Positions 62,710 to 64,000 of a DNA stretch of 64,000 nucleotides are shown piece after piece. Position 1 is the first letter of the stretch. Every line of letters begins with the position of its first letter. The notes under the pieces are model-generated. The model searched no databases. It was not told the origin of the DNA and was given only the letters and a program-made list of their open reading frames with translations. This DNA comes from Pusillibacter faecalis (lineage in GTDB: Bacteria > Bacillota > Clostridia > Oscillospirales > Oscillospiraceae): contig NZ_AP023421.1 of the NCBI RefSeq assembly GCF_018408705.1, positions 1 to 64,000 on the forward strand. Reading direction: 5' to 3'. Position numbers and translations under genes: made by a program.

Positions 62710-64000
62710 CATGTCAAAAAAGAAATGGAAGATCCCTTCCTCGTACGTCATCATTATGGCCATCGTTGTTTTGGTGGCGATCCTCAGCTGGGTGCTTCCC
62801 GGCGGCGCGTATGAGTATGTGGACCCCGATGCTTCAACACTGCAGCCGATTGCCGGGACTTACCACGAGGTAGATTCCAATCCCCAGGGGGTTGCCTCTG
62901 TGATTATGGCCCCTATCAGCGGTTTTATGGACTCGGTGGACATCATTCTCTACACACTGGTGATCGGCGGATATCTGGCAGTGGTGATGAAAACCGGCGC
63001 CATTGACGCTGCTATCGGTGCGACGATCCGCAGACTCAAGGGCAGGGAAAAGCTGCTGATCCCGGTTTTGATGCTGATTTTCAGCTTTGCAGGCGCAGCC
63101 TTCGGGATTGAGGAGGAGACGCTGCCCTTTTTCCCCGTTCTCATCCCGGTTCTACTGGCAGCAGGCTATGACACATTGGTTGGCCTGAGCGTAATCAAGA
63201 TGGGGGCGGCTTTGGGCGTCATGGGCTCCATTGCAAATCCTTTCGCCGTGGCCATTGCCAGCCGGTTCGCTGGTATTTCCATGGCAGATGGCATTGTTGT
63301 CCGGCTGGTTTTGCTGGCAATTTACATCCCGGCTGGTATTATTTTCACCATGCGTTATGCGGAAAAAGTGAGGAGGGACCCCACCAAGTCCCTGGTGTAT
63401 GCCCAAGCGGAGGAAAATCGGAAGTTTTTCCTGAAAGAGACCGACATGGATAACCTGCCGGAGCTGACCACCAAGAGAAAGTTGATCTTGGTGGTGTTCG
63501 TGGTGTCCTTCCTGATCATGATCTGGGGCGTCCTGGCCTGGGAGGACCTGGGCATTACCATTTGGCCCACCATGGGCTGGTGGTTCCCTGAGCTGGCCGG
63601 CGTATTCCTGGCCGCCAGCGTGATCGTGGCCGTAATTGCCCGGATGGGCGACGAGGAGTTCATGGACACCTTCATCAACGGCTGTAAGGATCTGTTGAGC
63701 GTGGCTGTGATCATCGGCGTTGCAAGAGGCGTCAGCATTGTGATGAGCGATGCCAGAATCACCGATACCATTCTGCACTTCGGCGAATCCCTGCTGGTGA
63801 ACACCTCCAGCGTGGTGTTCTCTCTGTGCACCTATGTGATTTATCTGGTGCTGTCCTTCTTTGTGCCTTCTTCCTCTGGCCTCGCCACACTGTCCATGGG
63901 TATCATGGCGCCCCTGGCGGACTTTGCCGGTGTGGGACGTGAGATCGTAGTAATTGCATACGCAGCGGCCAACTCCATGCTGGCTCTGGTGGCGCCCACC
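62710..64000 (+). CDS. YfcC-family transporter (runs off the window)
   Basis: The ATG at 62710 follows AAGGAGG; 430 codons are open to the window end. Helix 1 (YVIIMAIVVLVAILSWVLPGG) and GAYEYVDPD are the YfcC start, followed by SFAGAAFGIEEETLPFFPVL and SIANPFAVAIASRFAGIS, with many further helices. YfcC proteins are putative basic-amino-acid or C4-dicarboxylate type permeases. It is driven by the sigma-54 promoter and probably works with the peptidase just upstream. Confidence 0.9.

Noticed and set aside
1..64000. CRISPR array
   Set aside because: No regularly spaced repeat series and no cas genes were seen.

Overview
The window looks like chromosome from an anaerobic, gut-type Clostridia (Firmicutes), most like the Oscillospiraceae (Flavonifractor/Lawsonibacter/Intestinimonas-type). 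This is inferred from the strong AGGAGG ribosome-binding sites, sigma-A promoters, intrinsic terminators, the selenium locus layout and an anaerobic ureide-catabolism locus; no rRNA is present to prove it. Bases 1 to about 4,940 are visibly AT-richer than the rest.

Layout. (a) 1-7,100 is an accessory/defence island: a DUF6236 protein, a short serine recombinase behind a hairpin that covers its ribosome-binding site, an RloC-like anticodon-nuclease ATPase, and an AIPR-type phage-resistance gene split by an in-frame amber codon. (b) 7,249-8,934 is a MATE transporter fused to a cyclic-di-AMP receptor domain. (c) 9,200-12,251 is a restriction-modification pair: a two-domain M.FokI-like adenine methylase overlapping an HNH nuclease. 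(d) 12,418-16,498 is a two-component system followed by two exported PepSY proteins. (e) 16,609-16,964 is a candidate structured RNA ahead of coaBC-coaX. (f) 19,279-26,695 holds, on the minus strand, an ECF sigma/RsiV-like anti-sigma pair, a MacAB-like efflux operon, and a DnaQ-like exonuclease/secreted nuclease operon. (g) 26,833-28,401 holds a PdaA-like deacetylase and a HAD phosphatase. (h) 28,756-32,061 is a copper operon (copA-csoR-small Cys protein-copZ) behind two CsoR-type operators. (i) 32,191-40,805 is a complete selenium block: LysR regulator, selD (itself a selenoprotein with an in-frame UGA), selC (tRNA-Sec) overlapping the end of selB, selA, a DUF3343 protein, a YedF/TusA-like protein, YedE, and a cysteine-desulfurase homologue. 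(j) 40,821-42,696 holds a DtxR/MntR-type regulator and SerA. (k) 43,087-44,841 is a tRNA-Arg(CCU) followed by decayed mobile-element remnants (truncated parA) and an XRE regulator.

(l) 45,110-64,000 is the most unusual part: a LysR gene diverges from a long plus-strand cluster with a PreA-like flavoprotein, allantoinase-like amidohydrolase, knotted-type carbamoyltransferase, LarA (nickel racemase)-like protein, small symporter accessory protein, SSS symporter, NCS1 transporter, nitrilase-family amidase, AbrB-type permease, carbamate kinase and AllD-like dehydrogenase. It is followed by a sigma-54 activator, a PepV-like M20 peptidase and a YfcC-type transporter with a clear sigma-54 promoter. 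Together these suggest import of allantoin or a related cyclic ureide, ring opening, oxidation, phosphorolytic release of carbamoyl phosphate and ATP formation by carbamate kinase. The combination resembles, but does not match, the E. coli all and yge clusters: FdrA-type oxamate carbamoyltransferase, ygeX and ssnA are absent here. A 3'-half tRNA-like remnant at 59,139-59,186 and the tRNA-Arg at 43,198 bracket the cluster, so it may be an island.
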